Shown here: piece after piece, positions 24,023 to 30,381 of the stretch | Numbering within the stretch: the stretch's first letter is position 1 | How the letters are laid out: each line of letters begins with the position of its first letter | Virus record (IMG/VR): IMGVR_UViG_3300042731_003053 | Span: 1-55,339 of that record | Source of the DNA: a virus | Length of the DNA: 55,339 nucleotides | Direction: 5' to 3' (one strand) | Translations under genes and position numbers: made by a program | The notes under the pieces: generated by a model | The model's database searches: none | Seen by the model: only the letters and a program-made list of their open reading frames with translations | Told to the model about the DNA's origin: nothing

Positions 24023-24105
24023 TGAATCATTCCCTCCAACACCGCCGCCACCACGAGCAGAGCGACGGCGACTAGAATAAGTCCTAGTGTGTTTTTCCAG
24101 TTCAT
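24019..24105 (-). CDS. 28-residue single-span membrane peptide
   Basis: ATG 24105 with GGGAG upstream. MNWKNTLGLILVAVALLVV is a single span, with an acidic end. First of four tiny membrane genes in a row, linked by overlaps. Confidence 0.58.
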   Translation of the reverse strand: MNWKNTLGLILVAVALLVVAAVLEGMIQ

Positions 24106-24281
24106 AGCCACAGACTCCCGAGTTTCATGAGGCCGATGATCACCAACCCGAAGAGGCCAACAACGAATTGGATAGCGTTGTAGTTCGATGCTGCTTCTGC
24201 GTCGTAACCGAACGCGGATACGAAGCCACCGATGAGTCCAGCAACTACTAGCGTTATCAGAACGGTAATAAGGATGGTCAT
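24102..24281 (-). CDS. 59-residue two-span membrane protein, holin-like
   Basis: ATG 24281 overlaps the upstream TGA (ATGA). Two membrane spans (residues 2-25 and 40-57) are separated by an acidic loop (GYDAEAASNYN). Size and topology fit class II holins, but there is no endolysin nearby and the assignment is only a possibility. Confidence 0.6.
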   Translation of the reverse strand: MTILITVLITLVVAGLIGGFVSAFGYDAEAASNYNAIQFVVGLFGLVIIGLMKLGSLWL

Positions 24282-24382
24282 CTCGTCACCCATTCCAGCC
24301 AGGCGCAGAACAGCAGAATCGCTCCGCCGTACACGATGGCGAGCATTTCGGTGTTGCGGTAGGTCCTTTCGATTCGTCGCAT
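24278..24382 (-). CDS. 34-residue membrane peptide
   Basis: ATG 24382 overlaps the upstream TGA (TGATG). Basic first ten residues, then a span LAIVYGGAILLFCAWLEW. Coupled to the two-span gene by ATGA. Confidence 0.55.
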   Translation of the reverse strand: MRRIERTYRNTEMLAIVYGGAILLFCAWLEWVTR

Positions 24383-24483
24383 CAGAATTCCATCCGAATC
24401 ATCCACCACGCCTGCCAAACCTGCACGGCAAGCAATACGGCCATTCCGAATACCGTCGTGATTAGCGCGGTTAGGAGTTTCAC
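24382..24483 (-). CDS. 33-residue membrane peptide
   Basis: GTG 24483 overlaps the upstream TGA, and GAGG lies upstream. Span: LLTALITTVFGMAVLLAVQV, then a Trp-rich end (WQAWWMIR). Confidence 0.52.
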   Translation of the reverse strand: MKLLTALITTVFGMAVLLAVQVWQAWWMIRMEF

Positions 24484-24944
24484 TTGAAAAGATCCTCGTA
24501 GGTTGATAGGCACTTCAGTGTCGCGCTGCGAAATGCCTGATTCTCGTACAAGTCATCCAGTGCTGCCTTCATCGATTCGTGTTCTCGCTCCAGCTCGGCG
24601 AGTTCGTCGGCGGGGAGAACAGTCGCGACAAACAGCCTATCGCCTCCGCACTTGTTAACACTTTCCTTGGAGCCATGCAGAATCGGCCTGTAGAGCCCGT
24701 CGCCGTTCATGGCTTCTCTGAGTTCAGGGTACACGTTTACCCACGCCCGAAACGGCTTCTCCGGCTCGGGCTTGCGGCGGTACCATTTTGTGTCTTGCCA
24801 GGATGGGCAGTTCGTGTCGTACCTGTTGTCAGCCTCGCAGCCCCACATGCCGCACTCGAATTCCCACACCTCGCCGTCCGGTCTGTGCTCCCAATCCCAT
24901 CTGAGTTCGGCTTGCTGAACAACTGCGTCTCGTGTTTTGTCCAT
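24480..24944 (-). CDS. Hypothetical phage protein
   Basis: 154 residues with GGAGAG upstream. N-terminal FECGMWGCEADNRYDTNCP is cysteine-containing; the rest is mixed alpha/beta with a helical C-terminus. No family recognised. Confidence 0.72.
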   Translation of the reverse strand: MDKTRDAVVQQAELRWDWEHRPDGEVWEFECGMWGCEADNRYDTNCPSWQDTKWYRRKPEPEKPFRAWVNVYPELREAMNGDGLYRPILHGSKESVNKCGGDRLFVATVLPADELAELEREHESMKAALDDLYENQAFRSATLKCLSTYEDLFK

Positions 24945-25033
24945 GGCTGTTCGCTCTCCTAATCAGCCGGCCAGTGTCTTGGCGGTGGTAATAAGTAATA
25001 ATATGTGTCCGCGCCAAAATGGCGTGGTCGATT

Positions 25034-25444
25034 TCAAATAACAACGCCGATTATCCCCTGGTCGTCGCCGCGCATTTCGATGAGTTCCTTCACGGGGTCT
25101 CTCAATAGCCAGCCGTCGCCAATCGGCTCAACGTCGTACTCACGATGAATATCTGTGTGTTCATTCAGGAACGCTCGCACCCATGCCGTGACGCCAGCCT
25201 CGTCTCCTAGCCGCTCAATGCATGCGTCTAGTCCTGACACGCCTTGGCATGCACCAAGTTCTGGAAATCGCACAAGCAGAACGCTAGTCGATGCCGTCGC
25301 GATGCGTGGCAACTGGTGAGTCCATAACGAACCACCGGCCAACCTTTCCAAGCATTCGTGCATATCTCCGAAGTCGCACACCAACCGTCCGCTGATGATG
25401 GATATGAGCACTTCAACCGAATATCTCTTGCGTGGGTATGACAC
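25034..25444 (-). CDS. Hypothetical phage protein
   Basis: 136 residues from a GTG (25444) with AAAGGAG upstream, preferred to an ATG nine codons earlier that has no ribosome site. It starts with SYPRKRYSVEVLISIISGRL. Mixed alpha/beta; no family recognised. Confidence 0.7.
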   Translation of the reverse strand: MSYPRKRYSVEVLISIISGRLVCDFGDMHECLERLAGGSLWTHQLPRIATASTSVLLVRFPELGACQGVSGLDACIERLGDEAGVTAWVRAFLNEHTDIHREYDVEPIGDGWLLRDPVKELIEMRGDDQGIIGVVI

Positions 25445-25606
25445 AGCTTCTCCTTTCGTGAATGATTCCATGACCCGCGCCGCGCCCGGACCCCGTGGCC
25501 AGTGGACGCGACGCGGGGATTACCCGTTGCGAAGCGCACTTGGGTTTGTCAATAAGCACGACCACCACGGGGACGCTTCGGAGAGAAGCGGTGGCCGGGC
25601 TGGAAT

Positions 25607-25762
25607 AACTCGGCGGGCCGGATTCGAACCGGCTGGGTTTTCGGGTGGTCGCTTCCGTCGCCTAGGCACCACCAACTGGTGTTTCGCAGGTCCACATTCG
25701 GACGATCATTCAACCCTTGGAACCATTTCATCTGCTTAGCGTTTCCCACACGCCGCCGCCGA
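25607..25762 (-). ncRNA. tRNA-like element, unresolved
   Basis: Near 25610-25635 the minus strand has a perfect T-arm (GCCGG TTCGAAT CCGGC) followed by CCGCCGA. The complementary TCGGCGG lies 155 bases upstream, followed by a possible D-arm (GCG TGTGGGAAA CGC), but positions 8-9 are CG rather than TA. If genuine, it is a tRNA with an ~80-base insertion; otherwise a relic. A 74-codon frame (25549-25773) covers the same bases. Confidence 0.3.
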
Positions 25763-25797
25763 GTGCCGCCCATTACAGACGGCGCATGAACATCGTT

Positions 25798-26049
25798 CTA
25801 TCCTCCAACGTTCGCGTCCCGTGGTCTTATTCCCCGCCACGGTTGCAGGTACAAAACATTGCGGTACCGCTCACCCCGATTCGGAATATCAAGTGCGCCG
25901 AGGCGGGGCAAAACCTCGACGCGCGAACGACGCCGCAGCAGGGACGTGATTCTGCCGCTCATGGCGCCGATACTTTTCAATCCCGCCGGCCACGGACACA
26001 ACCGGCGGGTGGCGGCGGAACTTCGGGCTAGTGGGCCGCCGTTGGTCAT
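25798..26049 (-). CDS. Doubtful 83-codon basic ORF
   Basis: ATG 26049 follows GAGG at a normal distance. The product is Arg-rich (GRITSLLRRRSRVEVLPRLG), with no recognisable family. It could be a real small protein or an accident of the G-rich strand. Confidence 0.28.
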   Translation of the reverse strand: MTNGGPLARSSAATRRLCPWPAGLKSIGAMSGRITSLLRRRSRVEVLPRLGALDIPNRGERYRNVLYLQPWRGIRPRDANVGG

Positions 26050-26080
26050 TGGAATTACCTCATTCACTTTCGTACTAATT

Positions 26081-26360
26081 GACCGCCACGCTCAGCCTAG
26101 CGGTGACATCCCGCCAAGCCGAACCAAGTTCGACCTTTCGCTGCCCCGCCGCGCCATCGCATGACAGGACCGCCTGACCTTTCCTTACTTTTCCTTGCCG
26201 GGGCTGGACGCACCCAGCCGCGACATGCGATGACCGCCTAAACGCACCGTAACCCGCCTCTCGCACCGGGATGCGACTGGCCTTTGCTAGCATCGACCGA
26301 CAGGACCTGACCCGCCGTACAACGTCTAATCTCGACTTAACCGGACTTGCCGTGACCGCC
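26081..26360. repeat. Purine-rich GGCGGTC array, first block
   Basis: Plus-strand GACCGCC occurs at 26081, 26168, 26232 and 26354, plus a near match around 26310. The surrounding DNA is C-rich on the plus strand, so it is G/purine-rich in the minus-strand transcript. Same motif as the larger block at 27238-27856; the two blocks flank the gene at 26376-27143. No convincing protein frame. Confidence 0.55.
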
Positions 26361-26375
26361 GTGACAAATCACCTG

Positions 26376-27143
26376 CTACGAAGCAAGCAACTCACTCTTG
26401 CCGCGTGACTTCACTTCCGCCTGAAACCAGGCCAGCAACTCTTCGCTTTCCGCGTCGAAACAGGTCGGCTTCTTAATGGCCGCATCCTGCTGCTTCATTC
26501 CACCGTTCTTGATGATGTCCTTGCATTCCGCTTCGATGGCGACGCTGAATTGACCGAAGTTGCCTTTGCCTTTCTCCTGCCGGAAGTCGCCGATTCCGAC
26601 GATGATTCCACCGTTCGAGAGCAGTTGCATGATGGCCTTTTCGCTCATCTGCGGCTTGACGAATTGGACCGTGACTGGCATGCACCATTCCGCGAAGATC
26701 GCACGGGTCCGCACGTCCGGGGTCTTGTTCATGTCCGCCGATCGAACGACCGACATAAACAACTGAGGGACGCCGTAGAGGTCGCACGAATAATCTGTGA
26801 CCCAGACCAGTCGCCCGATTTGAGTCTTGTTCGTGCCCTTCGTTTCCAGGGCGGCCGTCGCCATGGACCCTTTGACCGCAGGGCTCGGGAAGACAACGCG
26901 AGTCTTTCCCTTTCCAGGGCGCGTGCTCATGCTGTTGCGGTATTCGTTGAGAGGATCGTGCTTCAATAGCTGCTGTTTCTCAGCCGCCGTCTTGCGTCCT
27001 CTTGGGAACAACAATTCCCGCATCGCCTTTCCCGCCATGCGATTGCAGATCAGCGGCGTTCTGCCTTTCAGCCAGATTTGCATACTGCCGACCTTCAATG
27101 GTTCAACCTCGATCGCTTCCAAAACACCTTTCGCTTTTGCCAT
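26376..27143 (-). CDS. Conserved phage protein (IxGxTPLICNR / GIGDFR family)
   Basis: 255 residues with AAGGAG upstream. MQIWLKGRTPLICNRM near residue 22, FPSPAVKGSMATAA near 88, and IIVGIGDFRQEKGKGNFGQF near 188 follow a phage family often found in replication regions. Strand order and Gly-rich end recall RAMP-like folds, but that is only a resemblance. Isolated between the two repeat blocks. Confidence 0.75.
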   Translation of the reverse strand: MAKAKGVLEAIEVEPLKVGSMQIWLKGRTPLICNRMAGKAMRELLFPRGRKTAAEKQQLLKHDPLNEYRNSMSTRPGKGKTRVVFPSPAVKGSMATAALETKGTNKTQIGRLVWVTDYSCDLYGVPQLFMSVVRSADMNKTPDVRTRAIFAEWCMPVTVQFVKPQMSEKAIMQLLSNGGIIVGIGDFRQEKGKGNFGQFSVAIEAECKDIIKNGGMKQQDAAIKKPTCFDAESEELLAWFQAEVKSRGKSELLAS

Positions 27144-27237
27144 GATGGCTTCTCCTTGTAGTGCGGGAGCTAAGCTCCCTGTTGTGTAAGGAGATTCCGA
27201 ACCACTCGGAATCCATCGCCTCTACTCTGTTTCGCTT

Positions 27238-27856
27238 GACCGCCACGGCTCGACTCGCCTAACCTCAACAGGCATCACCGCGCCGTTCCAATCCCTGCCT
27301 ATCCAAGACCGCCAAGCCAACCTTGCCCGACCTAACCTCGCATGAACATTCCGGTCCCTACCATGACCGCCACACCGGACCAAACAAGCCCCGCCATTCC
27401 TCTCCGAGCCGGACCTTGACCGCCTAATCTAACCTAGTCTCACCTAACCCAGTCACTTCTGGACAAGCCTCGACCGCCACACCTGATCTGACCGCTCCTC
27501 CACAGGGATCGCCTATACTCGCCTTGACCGCCTAATTCCGCCGCGACCCGACCAGCCGAACCTAACCGCTACTAAACATGACCGCCAAGCCGCACCGGAC
27601 CAGGACAGACCGGACCTGTCCGTGCCTCGCGCCGACAGCCTCACCACGCCTCTCCCTGCCGGACCTCTTCTTGTCTGGCATTGCCATGACCGCCACTCAG
27701 CTCCGTGCCTTTCCAGTCCCCGCCGCACCTCTCCGCGACCGCCTGAACCAGCCTAACCTCGCTTGACCTAACCCCGCCGCCGACCAGCCGCGACATACCT
27801 CGACCGCCTTTCTATGCCTGCCTATCCAATCCTGACCTAGCCGAAAAATGACCGCC
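27238..27856. repeat. Degenerate ~54-bp repeats anchored on GACCGCC, second block
   Basis: GACCGCC occurs at 27238, 27307, 27365, 27418, 27472, 27526, 27580, 27688, 27737, 27802 and 27850, with GACAGCC at 27634. From 27418 to 27688 the spacing is exactly 54 bp, and 27850 is again in phase. Between anchors the sequence is poorly conserved but C/A/T-rich, with recurrent CCTAACC. No convincing CDS. Possible iterons, protein-binding array or structured RNA leader. Confidence 0.65.
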
Positions 27857-27900
27857 ATGCCTGGACCGGCAACGCCTTCTCGCAACTCACCGTGACCAAC

Positions 27901-28362
27901 TCACTCAATATCATCACGAAGACCCTTCACCAGATCGTGGACCGTATTCAGCGTCGATGTGACATGCGCCCCAAGGATGTTCTGCTTGGCGATGGACAGG
28001 CCACGAATGCGCCCGACCAACCCCAGAAGCATGTCGAGTTCGCACCGCATGTTCTCCCGAACCTTGGCCTTGCTTCTCAGTTTTGGAACCGACATGAATG
28101 TGGCCTCTTCGGTATTCGATGGGATGTACTGCACGACACGTTCCGTGATCTCTTCAATCCGCACTTCGAATTTGCACTTGCGGATCAACGCTCTCGCCTG
28201 GTCCCTCCACCGCTCCGCTGCCGCATCGTGAATGTCCCACGTAAAATCGTTGTGGCACGGGTGCCGCTCCGCGCGTGCGGCTTCGATCAGGTCGTTCGGG
28301 TCAACGGTCCCGTTGTTTTCAAGTGCCCGAATTGCTGCTTCCTTTTCAGTCCATTTAGCCAT
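27901..28362 (-). CDS. Conserved phage protein (HPxHxDFxWD family)
   Basis: 153 residues with AGGAG upstream. ERHPCHNDFTWDIHDAAAER followed by WRDQARALIRKC follows a known phage family (HPLHxxFEWDDxxAAxxxRxxQARxLI). The C-terminal part is helical. Function unknown. Confidence 0.82.
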   Translation of the reverse strand: MAKWTEKEAAIRALENNGTVDPNDLIEAARAERHPCHNDFTWDIHDAAAERWRDQARALIRKCKFEVRIEEITERVVQYIPSNTEEATFMSVPKLRSKAKVRENMRCELDMLLGLVGRIRGLSIAKQNILGAHVTSTLNTVHDLVKGLRDDIE

Positions 28363-28390
28363 GACTTAGGCTCCTATTGGTTGATTCAAA

Positions 28391-28437
28391 AGCCCGGCCC
28401 CAGATTGGCAGACACACGGTGACGATGGGGCCGGGCT
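28391..28437 (-). terminator. Hairpin with T-tract after the tRNA block
   Basis: 12-bp perfect stem (AGCCCGGCCCCA with its complement) and 23-base loop. The minus-strand side is followed by TTTGAATC. It would stop transcripts from the tRNA locus before the gene at 28362. Confidence 0.6.
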
Positions 28438-28492
28438 CGATCGGAACGTATTAAGAAGCACGGCCCGGCGGGGCAGGGACCGGACCGTACGA

Positions 28493-28526
28493 ACGAACGA
28501 CGGCGGGGCAGATGACCGTCGTTCGT
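28493..28526. repeat. 11-bp inverted repeat next to the tRNA-Met 3' end
   Basis: ACGAACGACGG pairs exactly with CCGTCGTTCGT across 12 bases, starting four bases after the tRNA. It may be a processing or terminator hairpin. Confidence 0.5.
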
Positions 28527-28530
28527 GAGT

Positions 28531-28601
28531 AGCGGGGGACGGAATCGAACCGCCTACCTCAAGGTTATGAGCCTTGTGAGCTACCAATGCTCCACCCCGC
28601 A
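28531..28601 (-). tRNA. tRNA-Met-type (CAT anticodon)
   Basis: 71-base cloverleaf: acceptor TGCGGGG/CCCCGCT with a T1-T72 mismatch, D-arm GAGC-ATTGGTA-GCTC, anticodon arm CAAGG-CTCATAA-CCTTG, variable AGGTA, T-arm GGCGG-TTCGATT-CCGTC. No CCA encoded. The anticodon stem lacks the three G:C pairs of initiators, so it is an elongator Met or, if C34 is modified to lysidine, an Ile(AUA) tRNA. Confidence 0.88.
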
Positions 28602-28608
28602 GTAAAGT

Positions 28609-28641
28609 GCCGGGGCTCCAATGTCCTGAAGGAACCCCGGC
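28609..28641 (-). repeat. 11-bp hairpin upstream of tRNA-Met
   Basis: GCCGGGGTTCC/GGAGCCCCGGC (one G-U pair in RNA) with an 11-base loop, eight bases before the tRNA 5' end on the minus strand. Probably a processing or protective stem. Confidence 0.5.
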
Positions 28642-28714
28642 GTCGCCATAGCGTATGAAGCTATCTTGCGCACCGAATTTCGCAGGATGCTCGTCTCCGT
28701 TTAATCGACCATTC

Positions 28715-28794
28715 AGTCTAAGGCCCGCACGCACTTCCTTTGTGCTACACTCGCGTGAGTAATCGCAAGAGCGAGTGGCCAGAATCGAACTGGC
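28715..28794 (-). ncRNA. Permuted tRNA-like locus 2
   Basis: In minus-strand order: T-arm GCCAG-TTCGATT-CTGGC (28794-28778), 3' acceptor CACTCGC (28777-28771), a 16-base spacer, then 5' acceptor GCGAGTG (28754-28748), TA (positions 8-9) and D-arm GCAC-AAAGGAA-GTGC (28745-28731). The acceptor halves pair in all seven positions. Parts are tRNA-like but in swapped order. No convincing anticodon arm could be assembled; a ~9-bp pairing (GAATGGTCG with CGACCATATTC) links the outer flanks. Confidence 0.6.
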
Positions 28795-28868
28795 ATCTTG
28801 CTTGGCGAATATGGTCGTACTTGACGCATCCATCGGTACAATCCTGAACGTAGGAGCGAAAACCTGAG

Positions 28869-28954
28869 CCTCACAATCGCCGCCTCTGCCAATTGGGCTA
28901 CCCAGCCAGTTTCATGAATTTGGGTTGTGTGGCTGGGGCTCGATTCGAACGAGC
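28869..28954 (-). ncRNA. Permuted tRNA-like locus 1
   Basis: In minus-strand order: T-arm GCTCG-TTCGAAT-CGAGC (28954-28938), 3' acceptor CCCAGCC (28937-28931), a 23-base spacer, then 5' acceptor GGCTGGG (28907-28901), TA and a D-arm with the GG motif (GCC CAATTGGCAGA GGC, 28898-28882). The acceptor halves pair in all seven positions. The following GGCGA-TTGTGA resembles the 5' side of a tRNA-His anticodon arm. A matching TCGCC occurs not here but ahead of the T-arm of locus 2. Confidence 0.6.
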
Positions 28955-29007
28955 ACTGAAGCGCTGTCATGTTGAGATTGAGTTTGAATTTGCGCTCCAA
29001 AAGAGTG

Positions 29008-29736
29008 TCAAAACAGGTATTCGAGGATGCCGGACGCGACTGTCACATCCTCCACCTCTGTGTCGTTCGCCGTTTCGCGAGCCGCCTTGATTGCTTCGAG
29101 CAAACTGTTCAAGCGGCCCACCATCGCTGCGCGTTCCGATTCCAGGATTGCGCCGCTGAGTTTCACAGTCTGCCAGTAACCGACGATCACGTCTTCGGTG
29201 AACACCTGCACCTGCGCGGGATGTTCCTTCGTGGCTTCCGAGAGAACGTGATTCTTCGGAACCTTTTTCGTTCTGGTCGTCTCGACTGGCTTTGTCTTGG
29301 ACCAGCCCGGTGCATCAGCGTCGAACCAGTCCTCGGCAGGATCGAGCGTTGGGAGATTCGATACGAACGTGCGTAGATCAGTGAGTTGCTTTTCGAGATA
29401 GAGAAGCGTCGTCACTGGCACACCAGTGGCAATGACTTGTCCATCGACAACCACGTCAGCTCGTGCGTAGCAGTTGGCGTTGTCCTGGGCGGCGACGCAG
29501 TCCCATGCGGGCGTGACGATCTGCCGCAGCTCTCGAATTGCGTCCAGCACTGTGAACTGCACGCGAGTGCTTTCGGGAGGTAATTGGTCGCCGTCGTCGT
29601 CCTTTGGGCGATACTTTCTGTCGAGACCTTGAAAGAGATTGGACGCTTGAACCTTGCGGTAGAGCGTGGTTAATTCCGATTGAGACCGGCTCTTTCGTCC
29701 GGACGCTAGAGCGATAATCTGATGCAGCTTTGCCAT
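29008..29736 (-). CDS. Conserved phage/actinobacterial-type protein (DUF7873-like)
   Basis: 242 residues. The N-terminal MAKLHQIIALASGRKSRS, PPESTRVQFTVLDAI, the central ARADVVVDGQVIATGVPVTT and the HPAQVQVFTEDVIVGYWQTV segment match a family I know from phages and actinobacteria (I believe DUF7873). AGGAG lies upstream. First gene of the early operon. Function unknown. Confidence 0.82.
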   Translation of the reverse strand: MAKLHQIIALASGRKSRSQSELTTLYRKVQASNLFQGLDRKYRPKDDDGDQLPPESTRVQFTVLDAIRELRQIVTPAWDCVAAQDNANCYARADVVVDGQVIATGVPVTTLLYLEKQLTDLRTFVSNLPTLDPAEDWFDADAPGWSKTKPVETTRTKKVPKNHVLSEATKEHPAQVQVFTEDVIVGYWQTVKLSGAILESERAAMVGRLNSLLEAIKAARETANDTEVEDVTVASGILEYLF

Positions 29737-29752
29737 ACTTAATTACTCCTAC

Positions 29753-30263
29753 TTAGGTTGAGAAATGAAGAAGAGCGCCGACCGCCTCGCGGGGTTGGCC
29801 ACCAGGTTGGCCGACGCGTGAATTCAGACGCCCCACCCCGTGCTCCATGCTGTGCATCTTGCTGGGGTGAGGCGCAGAGAATCGGCCACCAGGAAGCGAG
29901 CTGGAATCACGCAAGAAGGTGGCCGGTCTTGTTTCAGTTACACTTGTCATGATTCCAGCTCTCGTGAAAGTTAGTTGCTTTCGACGAGTGCGAATCTACA
30001 AGACGGAAGACTGATTCGCTCCGCAATGTGACACGACGGTTTTCGGACGCGCACCACAGCACGCCTCAGCGCGCGACACGCGCGTCATGGCGCGAGTTTA
30101 GGAAAATTCAGAAAAACTTCGTGACACAGAATCAGAAGCGCGAGCCTTGATCGCGGATCCGTAACGGCAGGAAGGCGGTAGTCACCAAGAATGTCACCAG
30201 AAGCGCGCACCGACGCTTCTTTTTTCGTGACGAAACACGCGCGAGCGATTATCTACACGCACA
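29753..30263. other. Control region between early operon and attP
   Basis: About 510 bases without a firm gene. A 65-codon minus frame (29753-29950) has only a weak ribosome site. GGCCACCAGG occurs twice on the plus strand (around 29800 and 29884). From 30050 on, the DNA is rich in GCGCG elements. The early promoter should lie here, but no clear TTGACA/TATAAT pair was seen. Confidence 0.4.
30199..30226 (+). terminator. Plus-strand terminator before attP
   Basis: AGAAGCG pairs with CGCTTCT across eight bases and runs into TTTTT. It faces the integrase gene, so it could block stray plus-strand transcription or antisense reading across attP. Confidence 0.6.
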
Positions 30264-30292
30264 CCAGCGCGGCCCAGCGCGTGCCAGCGCGG
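30264..30292 (+). repeat. Three CCAGCGCG repeats at 10-bp phasing
   Basis: CCAGCGCG starts at 30264, 30274 and 30284, exactly one helical turn apart, and ends seven bases before the tRNA-like core. Candidate arm-type sites for integrase or excisionase. Confidence 0.65.
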
Positions 30293-30298
30293 TCTCTA

Positions 30299-30345
30299 TC
30301 TGACTCTTAATCAGAGGGTTGGAGGTTCGAGTCCTCCAGGGGGCA
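30299..30345 (+). other. attP core: 3' half of tRNA-Lys (CTT)
   Basis: Anticodon stem TCTGA, loop CTCTTAA (anticodon CTT), TCAGA, variable GGGTT, T-arm GGAGG-TTCGAGT-CCTCC, then 3' acceptor AGGGGGC and A. There is no D-arm or 5' acceptor upstream, so this is only the 3' half. It lies 37 bases from the integrase stop, as expected for a phage attachment site that restores a host tRNA-Lys gene on integration. Confidence 0.8.
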
Positions 30346-30381
30346 GATTTGTTTTGCAGTAAGATCTTTGACAACTTGACC

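Larger units (their letters stand above)
25445..26080. other. Non-coding stretch with a tRNA-like arm and weak ORFs
   Basis: About 640 bases without a firm gene. It contains a perfect T-arm sequence (see 25607-25762), a weak 83-codon frame (25798-26049) with GAGG upstream of its ATG, and a six-codon frame preceded by GGAGG near 25793. The region borders the first purine-rich repeat array. Confidence 0.45.

Noticed and set aside
24102-24281. Firm holin call for the two-span protein
   Set aside because: Topology fits, but no endolysin or spanin is recognisable nearby, so it stays a possibility only.
26081-27856. CRISPR array
   Set aside because: The constant part is only about 7 bp, spacing varies in places, and there are no cas genes.
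27513-27885. Gly/Arg/Trp-rich minus-strand frames inside the repeat array
   Set aside because: They follow from the G-rich repeat composition, differ between units, and lack conserved motifs.
28366-28833. 155-codon minus-strand ORF
   Set aside because: It runs through the tRNA-Met gene and the hairpins; no ribosome site or family.
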